Source: CBDATA01 sp965215615
Lineage (GTDB): Bacteria > Acidobacteriota > Vicinamibacteria > Marinacidobacterales > Marinacidobacteraceae
Assembly: GCA_965215615.1 (NCBI GenBank)
Contig: OZ244068.1
Coordinates: 1,302,001 to 1,366,000 of the forward strand
DNA: 64,000 nt
Reading direction: 5' to 3'
The position numbers and the translations under genes are program-made. Within the stretch, counting starts at the first letter, position 1. Each line of letters starts with the position of its first letter. The notes below the pieces were generated by a model, which worked only from the letters and a program-made list of their open reading frames with translations, searched no databases and was not told the origin of the DNA. Positions 42,932-51,994 of the stretch are shown one piece after another.

Positions 42932-42967
42932 TCGCCGATGAGTGAACCGGGTCGCTGTGGCTGGGCC
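42932..42967. repeat. 36-bp direct repeat, right copy (5' end of intact tag)
   Basis: Second, identical copy of 41385-41420. Here it leads into the complete tag gene, whose ATG is at 42938. The preceding bases differ from leuD, so this copy carries a new upstream region for tag. Confidence 0.95.
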
Positions 42968-43522
42968 TTGGGGCGATCTGCGCTTTATGTTCGGTATCAC
43001 GATGAAGAGTGGGGGGTTCCGGCGCGGGATGACCGGACGCAGTTCGAGTTCCTGATTCTCGAGTCGGCGCAGGCGGGGCTCCGCTGGGAGACGATCCTCA
43101 AGCGCCGCGAGGGTTACCGGGAGGCTTTCGCCGGATTCGATCCCGAACGGGTGGCGCGCTTCGACGAGGATCGGATCGAGGAACTCCTCCGGAACCCGGC
43201 GATCATCCGCAACCGGGCCAAGGTGACCGCCGCGGTCGGAAACGCGCGGCGGTTCCTTGAAATCCGGACGGAGTTCGGGAGCTTCTCGCGGTACATCTGG
43301 GGTTTCGTGGGAGATCGGCCGCTCGATCCGGCGCGGCGGGCGGATGCCGACGTTCCGGCGACTTCGGAAGAATCGGATGCTCTCGCCCGGGACATGCGGC
43401 GGCGCGGCTTCCGTTTCGTCGGGAGCACGATCCTCTATGCCCACATGCAGGCCACCGGACTCGTGAACGACCACGTCGCGAATTGCTTTCGCCACGCCGA
43501 AATCACGGACGCTTCGCGATAG
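42938..43522 (+). CDS. tag: DNA-3-methyladenine glycosylase I
   Basis: Tag removes 3-methyladenine from alkylated DNA. The 194-residue protein has the zinc ligands of the family: Cys7 in GRCGWA, His21 in YHDEEWG, and His179/Cys183 in NDHVANC. FEFLILESAQAGLRWETILKRR is the conserved helical block with the base-pocket residues. The gene is full-length, though its first ten codons are part of the 36-bp repeat; before the insertion it would have overlapped leuD. Its promoter must now lie within the cassette. Confidence 0.95.
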   Translation: MSEPGRCGWALGRSALYVRYHDEEWGVPARDDRTQFEFLILESAQAGLRWETILKRREGYREAFAGFDPERVARFDEDRIEELLRNPAIIRNRAKVTAAVGNARRFLEIRTEFGSFSRYIWGFVGDRPLDPARRADADVPATSEESDALARDMRRRGFRFVGSTILYAHMQATGLVNDHVANCFRHAEITDASR

Positions 43523-43534
43523 GCTTCGGTCCTG

Positions 43535-44659
43535 TTGCGAATCGCCGGCAGTCTGTTCTTCCTGTTCGCGGCGGTGGTCTCCTGCGGTGGAGGAACTTCC
43601 GGAGCGCCCGTCGTTCCGGCTGCGCCGCCATCTCCCCCGCGCCAGCTCGCCGGGATCGAACCTTTCGCGCCCCGCACCGGGATCCGGGTGGGGCAACGGG
43701 TCGGGCCGCTGGTCGCCTACGGGAAGTACGACGACGGAACCTCCGGAATCGTGAACGCGGTCTGGTCTTCGGAGAATCCCGAAGTCGTGGTGATCGACGA
43801 GGAGGGCTTCGCGGTGGCCATCGGAGTCGGGACCGTGACGGTCGTTGCGGCTTTCGAGGGATGGGAAGCCAGTCTGGAGTTCTTCGTGGAGGATCCCACC
43901 CCGAGAAGCGTGAAGGATCGCCCCGACGACATCGGCGGCCCGCAGATTCACTTCGTCTATGCGGTCCCGAGCGATATCGAGGACCGGAACCGGGACCGTT
44001 ACGGGGAAGTCGAGCGCTCGGCGCTCGCGATCCAGGCGTGGCTCGCGGCGGAGACCGGGCAGATCCTCCGGCTCGACACCTTCGAGGGCCGCCCCGATGT
44101 TTCCTTTCTGGGTCTCCCGTTCACCCATCAGGAAGGAGATGGAACGGGCAGCGCCCTGGTGCAACGTATTCTCGAAGAGGCCTCGCGGCTCGAAATCACC
44201 GGCGACAAGACTCTCGCCATCTACTACGAGGGGCGGGTGACCGGGCTTTGCGGGAGCGCTCCGCTCGGCGGCCCCGCCGGGGCGGTCTATCTCGCCTGCT
44301 CCGGGGCGGAACTCGGCGCGGACGAAGAGACGATCTCCACGTTCGAAGCGATCATGGTCCATGAACTCATCCACGCATTCGGAGCGGTTCCAGGTTGTGC
44401 GCCCCACCACATCGAAGGCTCGCACGTAACCGACGTGGAAAACGACGTCATGTTCGCCGGAGTGGATCGCGCCCCCCGGGGAGGCGAGACGTTCGTGGAT
44501 GTGGGCCGGGACGACTACTGGGGCCACGGCCGGATGGATTGTCTCGATGTGGCCCGTAGCCGTTTTCTGAAGCCGGCTTCCGGTGCCGCTCTCTCGCAGT
44601 CGGTCGAGGTCCGGATTCCGGCCGCCGACTGGCCGCTACGCTGTGGCACGGCGCATTGA
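43535..44659 (+). CDS. Lipoprotein metalloprotease-like with Ig-like domain
   Basis: This 374-residue lipoprotein (lipobox VVSC, Cys17) contains a Big_2-type bacterial Ig domain at about 40-118 (TGIRVGQRVGPLVAYGKYDDGT...VTVVAAFEG), then a metzincin-like domain with HELIHAFG at 276-283; the third ligand would be a later His (PHHIEGSHV near 291-298). The protein could be a surface protease, like the matrixin at 10.5 kb but not closely similar. The TTG start gives the shortest lipoprotein signal. Its end overlaps the next gene's TTG start. Confidence 0.7.
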   Translation: MRIAGSLFFLFAAVVSCGGGTSGAPVVPAAPPSPPRQLAGIEPFAPRTGIRVGQRVGPLVAYGKYDDGTSGIVNAVWSSENPEVVVIDEEGFAVAIGVGTVTVVAAFEGWEASLEFFVEDPTPRSVKDRPDDIGGPQIHFVYAVPSDIEDRNRDRYGEVERSALAIQAWLAAETGQILRLDTFEGRPDVSFLGLPFTHQEGDGTGSALVQRILEEASRLEITGDKTLAIYYEGRVTGLCGSAPLGGPAGAVYLACSGAELGADEETISTFEAIMVHELIHAFGAVPGCAPHHIEGSHVTDVENDVMFAGVDRAPRGGETFVDVGRDDYWGHGRMDCLDVARSRFLKPASGAALSQSVEVRIPAADWPLRCGTAH

Positions 44660-45930
44660 TTCGCCGCTCCTCCGTTCTCCCTCTCGTCCTCGGGTTCCTG
44701 CTTCTCGGTCTCCCCGGGTTTCTCCTTGCCCAGTCCCGGCCGCGAGTGTTCTTCGATTGTGCCGGCCCGCGCTGTGATTCGCGCTACTACCGGACCGAAA
44801 TCGACTGGGTGAACTGGGTCAACGACAGAACGGATGCCGACGTGCATCTCATCATGACGAGCCAGCCCACCGGGGCCGGCGGGCGCGAGTTTCTCTTCGA
44901 TTTCAACGGGGTGGGGGAGCATGAGGAGTACCGTCGCGCCCATGGTTTCCGGTCGCTCCCGACCGACACCGAGCGGGAAACCCTCGACGGGATCGTCCAC
45001 TCCCTGTCGCTCGGGCTCGCGACCTTCGCCGAGGAGGCCGGCTTTCGGGGGTTGACGCAGATCACGTCCATCGACCGGGCCGAAGCGGCGGTCGAGCGGG
45101 GAGTGGTTTCCGAAGAAGAAGTGCAGGATCCCTGGAATCTCTGGGTTTTCCGGATCGATGCCGAGGCGGGGATCGACGGGGAATCGCAATCCCGGGAAAC
45201 CGATCTGGAAGTCGGCGTTTCGGCTTCGCGGGTGACTCCCGAGTGGCGGATTCGCTTTTCGGGCGAAGTCGAGCACGACCGCTACTCCATCGAGCTTTCG
45301 GACGGAGTTTTCGAAGATGCCCGCACCGGGTGGGATGCCGAGTCGGAGGTGGTCTATGCGCTCTTCGACCATTGGTCCACCGGCCTGGATCTGAGCGCTT
45401 CACGCAACCTGAACTACAACCAGAACTTCCGGTTCGAGGCGACTCCGGCCATCGAATACAGCGTCTTCCCCTACGACGAAGCCACGAGGCGGAGCTTCAC
45501 CTTCCACTACACGATCGGCCCTGCATACCGGGATTACGTCGAGCGGACCATCTACGGCGAGACTTCGGAGACCCGCTGGGAGCAGGCCATGGACATCCGC
45601 TTCACGCAGCGTCAGCGCTGGGGGAACGCATCGGTGAACCTTCGCGGTTCCCATTTCCTGCATGACTTCGATCAGCGGTTGCTCCGTCTCGGCAACTACC
45701 TCTCGCTCCGGGTGGTGCGCGGGATCGAGCTCACTCTCTCCGGAGATGTCTCCTGGGTGAACGACCAGATCTATCTGCCTGCGGAAAGCGCTTCCGACGA
45801 AGAAGCCCTGCTCGACCTCCAGCAGCGCGCCACGGATTTCGATTACCGGCTCGAGGTCGGTTTCGAAATCCAGTTCGGCTCGATCTACAACAACGTCGTC
45901 AACAACCGCTTCCGCCGCCGTCGCTTCTGA
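44656..45930 (+). CDS. Outer-membrane beta-barrel protein
   Basis: This 424-residue protein has a signal peptide ending near LLAQS (about 26). Residues about 30-150 form a soluble part (VNDRTDADVHLIMTSQ...). From about 175 onward alternating hydrophobic strands follow (WRIRFSGEVEHDRYSIEL, YSVFPYDEATRRSFTFHYTIG, YLSLRVVRGIELTLSGDVSW), and the chain ends in Arg-Phe, the C-terminal aromatic that BamA reads. The barrel is of DUF481-like or related type. The start TTG overlaps the upstream stop (TTGA). Function unknown. Confidence 0.75.
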   Translation: MIRRSSVLPLVLGFLLLGLPGFLLAQSRPRVFFDCAGPRCDSRYYRTEIDWVNWVNDRTDADVHLIMTSQPTGAGGREFLFDFNGVGEHEEYRRAHGFRSLPTDTERETLDGIVHSLSLGLATFAEEAGFRGLTQITSIDRAEAAVERGVVSEEEVQDPWNLWVFRIDAEAGIDGESQSRETDLEVGVSASRVTPEWRIRFSGEVEHDRYSIELSDGVFEDARTGWDAESEVVYALFDHWSTGLDLSASRNLNYNQNFRFEATPAIEYSVFPYDEATRRSFTFHYTIGPAYRDYVERTIYGETSETRWEQAMDIRFTQRQRWGNASVNLRGSHFLHDFDQRLLRLGNYLSLRVVRGIELTLSGDVSWVNDQIYLPAESASDEEALLDLQQRATDFDYRLEVGFEIQFGSIYNNVVNNRFRRRRF

Positions 45931-45964
45931 AAAGCCGCGTTCGGGTGTCCGACGACGATCCGGC

Positions 45965-46774
45965 TCAGAACGGAACTTCGTCTTCGCCCGAATCGGTCTG
46001 GACTCCGCTGACTTCCTGATTAACCCCCCGCGCCTGTCTCTCGAGATCTCCGCCTTCGCGCGACCTCGGCTGGTCGGTGTACGGCTCCGGCTGGCCGGTG
46101 TACGGCCTCGGCTGGTCGGTGCGCTGGCCGCTCCCGATGATCGTCTGGGCCACCGTCTCGGTGGATCGCCGATCCTCGTCGTCGCGGCTCTTGTACTTGC
46201 GGGTGCGCACGTGGCCGATCACCAGAACGCGCTGTCCCTTGGCGATCTCCCTGTCCACCTGATCGGCGAGCAGGCCGAAAGCGGCCACCGAATGCCACTC
46301 GGTCTTTTCCTGGCCTTCGCCAGAACGATTGGTCCAGCCTTCGCTCGTGGGGATCCGCAGATTGACGATCTTGAACGAATCGAACTCGCGGATATCGTCC
46401 TTGCGGCCCACGTTCCCGAGGAGAATCGAACGGTTCACCTGCGGTTCGGCACTTTCGACCTTCCGCACGATATGGGCGCGCACTTCGGTGGCCCAGATTT
46501 CCTGGCCCTGCTGGTTCTGGTTCTTGCGGGTTTCAAGTTGCCCTTCGACATAGACCGGATCCTCCGGCCCGAGACCCTCCGCCACCTCGGCGTTTCGCCC
46601 TCGTGAGGAAATCTGGTGCCAGGCGGAGCGCTCGCGTTCGAAGTCGGCATCGTCCTTTTCCCTGGTCACCGTCTTGACCTTGAACCTCACGATCTTGCTG
46701 CCATCGTCGAATGTCTTCGTCCTCGGCGCATCCGAGACGGTTCCGCGCAGGATGATCTTGTTCAGGTCTCTCAT
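45965..46774 (-). CDS. ssb: Single-stranded DNA-binding protein with two OB folds
   Basis: This 269-residue protein has a first OB fold (1 to about 110: LNKIILRGTVSDAP...IVRFKVKT...WHQIS) and a second one (about 113-215: SILLGNVGRKDDIREF...VNLRIPT...EWHSVAAFG...GQRVLVIGHVRTRKY). A Pro/Gln/Thr-rich linker and the canonical acidic tip DEVPF end the chain. Most bacterial SSBs have one OB fold and work as tetramers; two-OB SSBs, as in Deinococcus and Thermus, work as dimers. The ATG at 46774 has GGAAGGAG in front, which decides the start. It lies downstream of cpoB. Confidence 0.88.
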   Translation of the reverse strand: MRDLNKIILRGTVSDAPRTKTFDDGSKIVRFKVKTVTREKDDADFERERSAWHQISSRGRNAEVAEGLGPEDPVYVEGQLETRKNQNQQGQEIWATEVRAHIVRKVESAEPQVNRSILLGNVGRKDDIREFDSFKIVNLRIPTSEGWTNRSGEGQEKTEWHSVAAFGLLADQVDREIAKGQRVLVIGHVRTRKYKSRDDEDRRSTETVAQTIIGSGQRTDQPRPYTGQPEPYTDQPRSREGGDLERQARGVNQEVSGVQTDSGEDEVPF

Positions 46775-46796
46775 GGCCGATTCTCCTTCCGGGGGG

Positions 46797-47663
46797 TCAC
46801 GAACCGGGGTCGCGGGCCAACAGCGATTCCAACTGGCGTTCGGCTGCGAGGGCAGCCTGCGTTCCGGCGAATACGTCGAGAATGTCCTGGTAGATCTCCT
46901 GGGCATCCGTCCGGTTCCCGAGTCTCTCCAGGATGTACCCCTTCTTGTACCAGGCATCCGGTGCCTGATCGCTTTGGGGAAAATCTTCGATCAGCGTCTC
47001 GAACTGCGAGAGCGCATCCTCCAGGCGTTCTTCGGCGAGCATGGCCTCGCCAAGGAAATAGACCGCGTTGTCCGCGAGCTCTCCGCCGATTTCGATCACC
47101 TGTTCGAACCCGGAAATCGCAAGCGCGTACCTTCCCTGCAGGTAATCGGCTCGCGCTTCGAGAAACAGATCCGAAACGCTCGGGCCTTCGAGCACTTCGG
47201 CTGCCGGAGCGGCTTCCGCATCCGGCTCGACCTCCATCTCTTCGCCCTCGGCAGGCGTGGTTTCCGGTTCCGGCGTTTCGGGCACGGCGGCAGACTGAAG
47301 CACCGCCCGGCTCTGCGATCTCCTGATTTCTTCGACCTCGGCCATCAGCCCGGAAAGGCGATCGTTGGTCTCGGCAAGAGATTCACGGATGACACTCACT
47401 CCCCGATCCATCCGGGAGAGGGAGTTCGAGGATTCAGCGCGGTCGCGTCGGCTCGATTCGAGTTCCCGATCCAGCTCGGAGCGCAGCGCGGTGATCGCTT
47501 CGGTGAGGACGCGGTTCGACTCCACGACTTCGGCGAGCTGGGCCTGGATCTGGCGGATCTCGGCGAGGACGCGATCCTGCCCATTGGCCGAGGCCGCAGG
47601 TGCGGTCGCCAGAAATCCGGCAACGGCAAGCGCCGCAAGTCGCCCCGGCTGATTTCGGGTCAC
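46797..47663 (-). CDS. cpoB: Tol-Pal accessory protein CpoB (YbgF)
   Basis: This 288-residue periplasmic protein has a signal peptide (LAALAVAGFLATAPAASA), a coiled-coil region of about 30-110 (ELDRELESSRRDRAES...), a Pro/Glu-rich linker, and a C-terminal TPR domain with three repeats (ADYLQGRYALAISGFEQ; AVYFLGEAMLAEERLEDA; APDAWYKKGYILERLGNR). CpoB coordinates cell-wall synthesis with outer-membrane constriction at division. The GTG start overlaps the pal stop by four bases. Confidence 0.88.
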   Translation of the reverse strand: MTRNQPGRLAALAVAGFLATAPAASANGQDRVLAEIRQIQAQLAEVVESNRVLTEAITALRSELDRELESSRRDRAESSNSLSRMDRGVSVIRESLAETNDRLSGLMAEVEEIRRSQSRAVLQSAAVPETPEPETTPAEGEEMEVEPDAEAAPAAEVLEGPSVSDLFLEARADYLQGRYALAISGFEQVIEIGGELADNAVYFLGEAMLAEERLEDALSQFETLIEDFPQSDQAPDAWYKKGYILERLGNRTDAQEIYQDILDVFAGTQAALAAERQLESLLARDPGS

Positions 47664-48298
47664 CGGCCCACCACCACGAAGTGAGCCCGTCGGTTCTTCC
47701 GCCAGGCTGCTTCGTTCTGACCCGGATCGAGGGGAGCCTCCTTGCCGAAGCTGATGGTACGGAGGCGCTCCGGGGAGATGTCCAACCGGGTCAGGAAATC
47801 CCTGACGCTCCGGGCGCGGGCTTCTCCGAGCGCGAGGTTGTATTCGACGGTGCCGCGATCGTCGCAGTGTCCTTCGATCTGGACTTCGACGGTAGGGAAG
47901 CGCCGCAGCCATTCGGCGTTGCGGGTCAGGATGGCGCGTGCCTCGGTGGAAAGCTCCGCGCTGTCGTAGTCGAAGCGGATGTTTTCGAGCGGTGCCATCC
48001 GGTTCAGCTCCGCGAGGCTCATCGAGGCGACATCGAGCGATTCGGAACGGACCGATGTCTCTGGCGCGCGCGCCAGGATTTCGTCTTCGGTCAACCCCTG
48101 AGGAGAGTCCGCATCGGGAGCGGGATTTCCGGAAGGAGGTGGTGTGATGGGTGATTCGGAAATCTCCGGCTCGCTGCTCGCGGGTGCTTCGGCCGAAGCG
48201 GGAGTCCGACCGCTGCTCGCGCATCCTCCGAGAGCGAAGAGAAGGGCCGCGAGGAGGCAGATGGACGGGGTGGAGCGAAGGATGCGGAACCGGCTCAT
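47660..48298 (-). CDS. pal: Peptidoglycan-associated lipoprotein Pal
   Basis: This 212-residue outer-membrane lipoprotein has a lipobox ALGGC with Cys26, a disordered Pro/Ser-rich linker to about 95, and an OmpA-like peptidoglycan-binding domain: IRFDYDSAELS, then EGHCDDRGTVEYNLALGEARARSVRDFL, with the diaminopimelate-binding Asp and Arg. Pal links the outer membrane to peptidoglycan and binds TolB. It sits in the usual place between tolB and cpoB. Confidence 0.95.
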   Translation of the reverse strand: MSRFRILRSTPSICLLAALLFALGGCASSGRTPASAEAPASSEPEISESPITPPPSGNPAPDADSPQGLTEDEILARAPETSVRSESLDVASMSLAELNRMAPLENIRFDYDSAELSTEARAILTRNAEWLRRFPTVEVQIEGHCDDRGTVEYNLALGEARARSVRDFLTRLDISPERLRTISFGKEAPLDPGQNEAAWRKNRRAHFVVVGR

Positions 48299-48340
48299 CG
48301 GTCGAGAGATCTCCGGAGGGGGTGGTTGTTCAAGAGCGAA

Positions 48341-49732
48341 TCACTCGGGAGGTGGCCCCGGCGGATTGCCCCAGCGCGGGGTGGTGTTGCTGCCTTCCCG
48401 GGTGAGCTGGCGGACATCCGAGCCGTCCCGACGCATGGTGAAAATCTGGACATCGCCGCTCCGGTCGGAAGCGAAAGCAAGGTGCAGGCCGTTCGGTGCC
48501 CACGACGGGCTCTCGTTGCTGCCACGGCCGGAAGTGAGCTGCCGGGTTTGCCGGGTTTCCAGATCATGCACCACGATGTCGAACGGGCCCCGCTCGATAC
48601 GGGAAGCGTAGGCGATCTCGCTCGACTGGCGGGAGGGAGACCATGCCGGCGAATCGTTGTAGGAACCCTCGAAGGAAACCCGGCGCAGGTTGAGGCCGTC
48701 CTGATCCATCACGTAGATCTGTGGCGAGCCGGTGCGATCGGAAGTGAAGGCGATGGCGCGCCCGTTCGGCGACCAGGTCGGCGAGACCTCGATGGCGCGG
48801 TTGTTGGTGAGGCGTTGCAGGTTGCCGCCATCTGCATCGATCACATAGATCTCGGATTGGCCGTCCCGGCTGGAGGTGAACGCGATCCGCCTTCCATCCG
48901 GAGACCAGGCGGGGGTGAAGGACTGGCTTTCGTTCGTGAGTTTCTCGCCCCGGCCCTGGTACAGGAACGCCAGATAGAGAGCCGGCGCTCCCTCCCGGTA
49001 GGAGATGTAGGCGATCGCCCGCCCGCTCGGCGACCAGGTGGGGGTGAGGTTGAGAGAGCCGTTGACGGTGACCGGGCGCTGGGCGTGTCCGTCGTAGTCC
49101 ATCAGATAGATCTCCTTGCTCCCCGGCCGTCGGCGGGTCGTGGAGAAGGCGAAGCGGGTCTGCGCCACGCCCCGGTAGCCTCCGGCCTGCATCAGGATGT
49201 CGTCGGCAACCCGGTGCGCGAGATCCCGGGCCGCCCCCGCGTCGGCCGTGTACCGCCGACCGAATACCCGCTCGCGGGCGCGGATCGCGTGGAGCCAGAC
49301 CTCGGCGGTGAGCTGTCCGTCTTCGGTGTCGAGCCGGGTTTCCACGAGGATGTCGGCACCGACGGATTCCCACTGGTAGTAGTCCAGCTCGCCGCCCTCC
49401 GCAGCCCGGTCGGCCACGATGTCGTAGAAACGCTCGGGGAGCATGCGGTACACGCCGGCGAAGGCGATGTCGTCCTTCAGCACCCGGGTCATCATCCGGG
49501 CATCATCAGAAATGTGGGAAGAAATGTCGGGCGAGAGTTCTGGCTCCCGGATCATCGGGACGATCTCCGGGATCGCCATTCGGACCGGCGTTCCCGGTCG
49601 GGTGATATCGAGATACCAGTCCCCGGCGACCGGTGCCTGGGCTGCTCCGCCGGATCCATCGAGGGCCACGGCTCCGAGCAGCGAAACGAGGGATGCCGCG
49701 AGGAGCGGAATCAGGAAGCGGCGGTTTTTCAT
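48341..49732 (-). CDS. tolB: Tol-Pal translocation protein TolB
   Basis: This 463-residue periplasmic protein has a signal peptide (MKNRRFLIPLLAAS...), an N-terminal alpha/beta domain, and a six-bladed propeller of repeated TPTWSPSGRAIAY, TPAWSPDGRRIAFTS, SPTWSPNGRAIAFTS, SPAWSP and SPSWAPNGLHLAFAS. TolB links Pal with TolA at the division site. The ATG at 49732 overlaps the TolA/TonB-like stop (ATGA). Confidence 0.95.
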   Translation of the reverse strand: MKNRRFLIPLLAASLVSLLGAVALDGSGGAAQAPVAGDWYLDITRPGTPVRMAIPEIVPMIREPELSPDISSHISDDARMMTRVLKDDIAFAGVYRMLPERFYDIVADRAAEGGELDYYQWESVGADILVETRLDTEDGQLTAEVWLHAIRARERVFGRRYTADAGAARDLAHRVADDILMQAGGYRGVAQTRFAFSTTRRRPGSKEIYLMDYDGHAQRPVTVNGSLNLTPTWSPSGRAIAYISYREGAPALYLAFLYQGRGEKLTNESQSFTPAWSPDGRRIAFTSSRDGQSEIYVIDADGGNLQRLTNNRAIEVSPTWSPNGRAIAFTSDRTGSPQIYVMDQDGLNLRRVSFEGSYNDSPAWSPSRQSSEIAYASRIERGPFDIVVHDLETRQTRQLTSGRGSNESPSWAPNGLHLAFASDRSGDVQIFTMRRDGSDVRQLTREGSNTTPRWGNPPGPPPE

Positions 49733-50583
49733 CCTTGCCCCTCGTAGGTGAAGAGAAGATGAACCCCGACCTGATCCCGCGGATAGCTGTCCGGAAGCTG
49801 CGGAAAGGGTTCGCCGAGGATCACCGCTCGAAGCGCGGCGCGATCCAGCAGATCCTGGCCGCTCGATTGCTCGACTTCCGCTGCGGAGATCGAACCGCTG
49901 CGGTGGATCGTGAAGCGAACCACCACCCGGGCTTCCCCCCGCACCGGAATCTGCTGCCAGTTGGCCTGGATGCGGGCGATCATCTGCCGCTGGTAGTAGG
50001 CGTACTCGAAATCCTGATCGAACATCGAGCCGCCCGGAATGCCGCCGAGGCCGATCCCTCCGGTACCCGAGCCGGAAGATCCTGTTTCGCGTCGCCGCGC
50101 GGGACGGGAACTTGTGTCCACCGGACGGCGGGTAACGAGACGCCCCGCCGGTGCTGCCGCTGCGTCCCGCCCGCGGAGCCCCGAATCCGGCTGTGCGGGG
50201 CGCGGCTCGTTGCGGCGTGTCCGTGCTTCGGGCTCCGGCATGCGATCCCGCGCTTCGGTCGTGGGGCGCACGACTTCGGGACGGGTTTCGGGTTCGGGAG
50301 CAGGTTCCGGTTCGGGAATCGCTTCGGGTGGAGGAGCCGGTTCGGGCGCAGCGGGAGCGGGAGCACCGAGATTCGCTACCGGGGAGGGCCCGGACATCCC
50401 GAGCTCCACGAAAGCCGCAGCCGGCGGGGGCGGGGAAGGACGGGAATCCACGGCATGGACGAGGGCGACGCATCCGAGAGCCGCGAAATGAGCGACCGCC
50501 GAAAGGATCAGATTGCGGGAAAAATTCTCGGGTGGCGGCCCCGAGCGCCGCTCAACGGCCACCTTGCTCTCCGGGGTAGGCAT
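49729..50583 (-). CDS. TolA/TonB-like energy-transducing protein
   Basis: This 284-residue protein has one membrane helix near residues 24-44, a long Pro/Glu/Arg-rich periplasmic spacer (about 48-180) and a TonB-type C-terminal domain (YYQRQMIARIQANWQQI...ARVVVRFTIHRSGSI...LLDRAALRAV). By position between tolR and tolB it fills the TolA role. The C-terminal fold is of the TonB/TolA class. It overlaps tolR by 32 bp and tolB by four bases. It transmits the proton-motive-force signal from TolQR. Confidence 0.85.
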   Translation of the reverse strand: MPTPESKVAVERRSGPPPENFSRNLILSAVAHFAALGCVALVHAVDSRPSPPPPAAAFVELGMSGPSPVANLGAPAPAAPEPAPPPEAIPEPEPAPEPETRPEVVRPTTEARDRMPEPEARTRRNEPRPAQPDSGLRGRDAAAAPAGRLVTRRPVDTSSRPARRRETGSSGSGTGGIGLGGIPGGSMFDQDFEYAYYQRQMIARIQANWQQIPVRGEARVVVRFTIHRSGSISAAEVEQSSGQDLLDRAALRAVILGEPFPQLPDSYPRDQVGVHLLFTYEGQG

Positions 50584-51040
50584 AGACGAGCCCCACGCGA
50601 TCGAACCCTGCGCGCTTCATCGTGTCGATGACTTCGACGACCCTTTCGTACTGTAACGCTCCATCCCCCTGAAGGTACCCCTCGCGCGCGCCTTCGAGTT
50701 CCACCATTTCGCGGAGTCGTTCCTCGAGCAGCAGCGGGTTCACCGGGTTCTCGCCGACGAAGGTCCGGCCCTCGGCATCCACCGTGACCATGATGCGTTC
50801 GGTGGACTCGGCCGACTTCATCCGTGCGGTCGGAAGATTCACATCGAGGGAGCGAACGAGCAGGGGAGCAGTCACCATGAAGATGATCAGCAGGACGAGC
50901 ACCACGTCCACGAACGGTGTCACGTTGATATCGGAGAGGGCGGAAACGCCGCGGGTCGAACGTCTCGCCTTGATGCGGGCGAGGGCGGATCCGCCACCAC
51001 CACCACCTCCGCCGGATCCGGACGCAACGTTCATCCCCAC
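50552..51040 (-). CDS. tolR: TolR/ExbD-type stator protein
   Basis: This 162-residue protein has a Gly-rich start, one membrane helix about 40-61 with the essential Asp45 in VTPFVDVVLVLL, and a periplasmic domain (DVNLPTARM...IMVTVDAEGRTFVGE). With TolQ it makes the proton channel that powers the Tol system. GTG at 51040 was used because GGAGG lies eight bases upstream; an ATG at 51034 is possible. Confidence 0.93.
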   Translation of the reverse strand: MGMNVASGSGGGGGGGGSALARIKARRSTRGVSALSDINVTPFVDVVLVLLIIFMVTAPLLVRSLDVNLPTARMKSAESTERIMVTVDAEGRTFVGENPVNPLLLEERLREMVELEGAREGYLQGDGALQYERVVEVIDTMKRAGFDRVGLVYAYPGEQGGR

Positions 51041-51044
51041 CCGG

Positions 51045-51866
51045 TCAACCTCCGGCGAAACGTTCGAACCGGGTCGTCAACTCCATGGAAAACTCGTCCA
51101 TGCCGCTCTCGATGCGCCGGAGGCGGGCGAGGAGGGCGTTGTAGGCGATCACCGCGGGGATCGCGGCACCGAGTCCGGCAGCGGTGGCAATGAGAGCCTC
51201 GGAAACGCCGGGAGCCACCACGCTGATGTTGGCGGCCTGCGTGAACCCGATCTCCTGGAACGCATTCATGATGCCCCACACGGTCCCGAGCAATCCGATG
51301 AACGGAGTCGCACCGCCGGTGGTTGCGAGAAAGACCAGTCGCCTTTCGAGTCGCCGGCTCTCGACCGATGCGGCGCAAACGAGCGCACGGGCTACCGCCT
51401 CCATGTTGTTCACCGCAAGGGTGTTTTTCCCCTGGGCGTGAGACTGGTGCAGAACCTCCTCCTGCGCCGCGAGGAACAGTCGGGAAAGGGGGCTCGTCTG
51501 ATGCCTTCGGGCGGCGGCAGCTACTTCCGCAACCTGCTGGGATTTCCGGAAGGCTTGCAAAAACGCGGTGGATTCGCGTTCGGCCCGCCCCATCTCGCGT
51601 GATTTGCCGAGGATGATCGCCCACGAAACCAGGCTGAATCCGAGCAGGGTGAGGAGCACCAGCCAGCTCACCGGCCCGGCCTCCACGATGAGGCCCAGCA
51701 TGTTGTCGGCCCCGAAGACGCTCTCCGAACCGAGTTCGACCGTCTCCACCAGAGGCGTGGTTTCGGTTTCTGCTTCCTGCGCGCCCGCGGGGAAAACAGC
51801 GGTCAACCAGACAGCCAGAAAGGCCGAAACCGATCGGATCAGCGCAAGCGGAGAAAAGGGCGGCAC
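51045..51866 (-). CDS. tolQ: TolQ/ExbB-type proton channel protein
   Basis: This protein of about 273 residues has three membrane helices: GPVSWLVLLTLLGFSLVSWAII, then LATTGGATPFIGLLGTVWGIMNAF and ATAAGLGAAIPAVIAYNALLARL, the MotA/TolQ/ExbB signature. Before them is an extra N-terminal hydrophobic segment and an acidic stretch (EAETETTPLVE), as in ExbB-type versions with a signal peptide. The start is uncertain: GTG at 51866 or 51869. An upstream TACAAT (51875-51880) is a good -10 candidate, which would make the message nearly leaderless. Divergent from recN. Confidence 0.88.
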   Translation of the reverse strand: MPPFSPLALIRSVSAFLAVWLTAVFPAGAQEAETETTPLVETVELGSESVFGADNMLGLIVEAGPVSWLVLLTLLGFSLVSWAIILGKSREMGRAERESTAFLQAFRKSQQVAEVAAAARRHQTSPLSRLFLAAQEEVLHQSHAQGKNTLAVNNMEAVARALVCAASVESRRLERRLVFLATTGGATPFIGLLGTVWGIMNAFQEIGFTQAANISVVAPGVSEALIATAAGLGAAIPAVIAYNALLARLRRIESGMDEFSMELTTRFERFAGG

Positions 51867-51994
51867 CACAACATATTGTACCGCAGCGATGCATGACCCA
51901 CTACAGGTTGTGTTCCGGTTCGTTCGGGGGCGCATGGGGTAGAGTGAGGGGCCGGGGGGCGTTCGTCTCCCGGGCGTCTGGGAGGGAAAACTCG

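Noticed and set aside
41385..42967. The 36-bp repeats as IS target-site duplication
   Set aside because: They are far longer than usual IS duplications, and no transposase or IS-like ends stand at the borders; a long-target-duplication or recombination-type insertion fits better.
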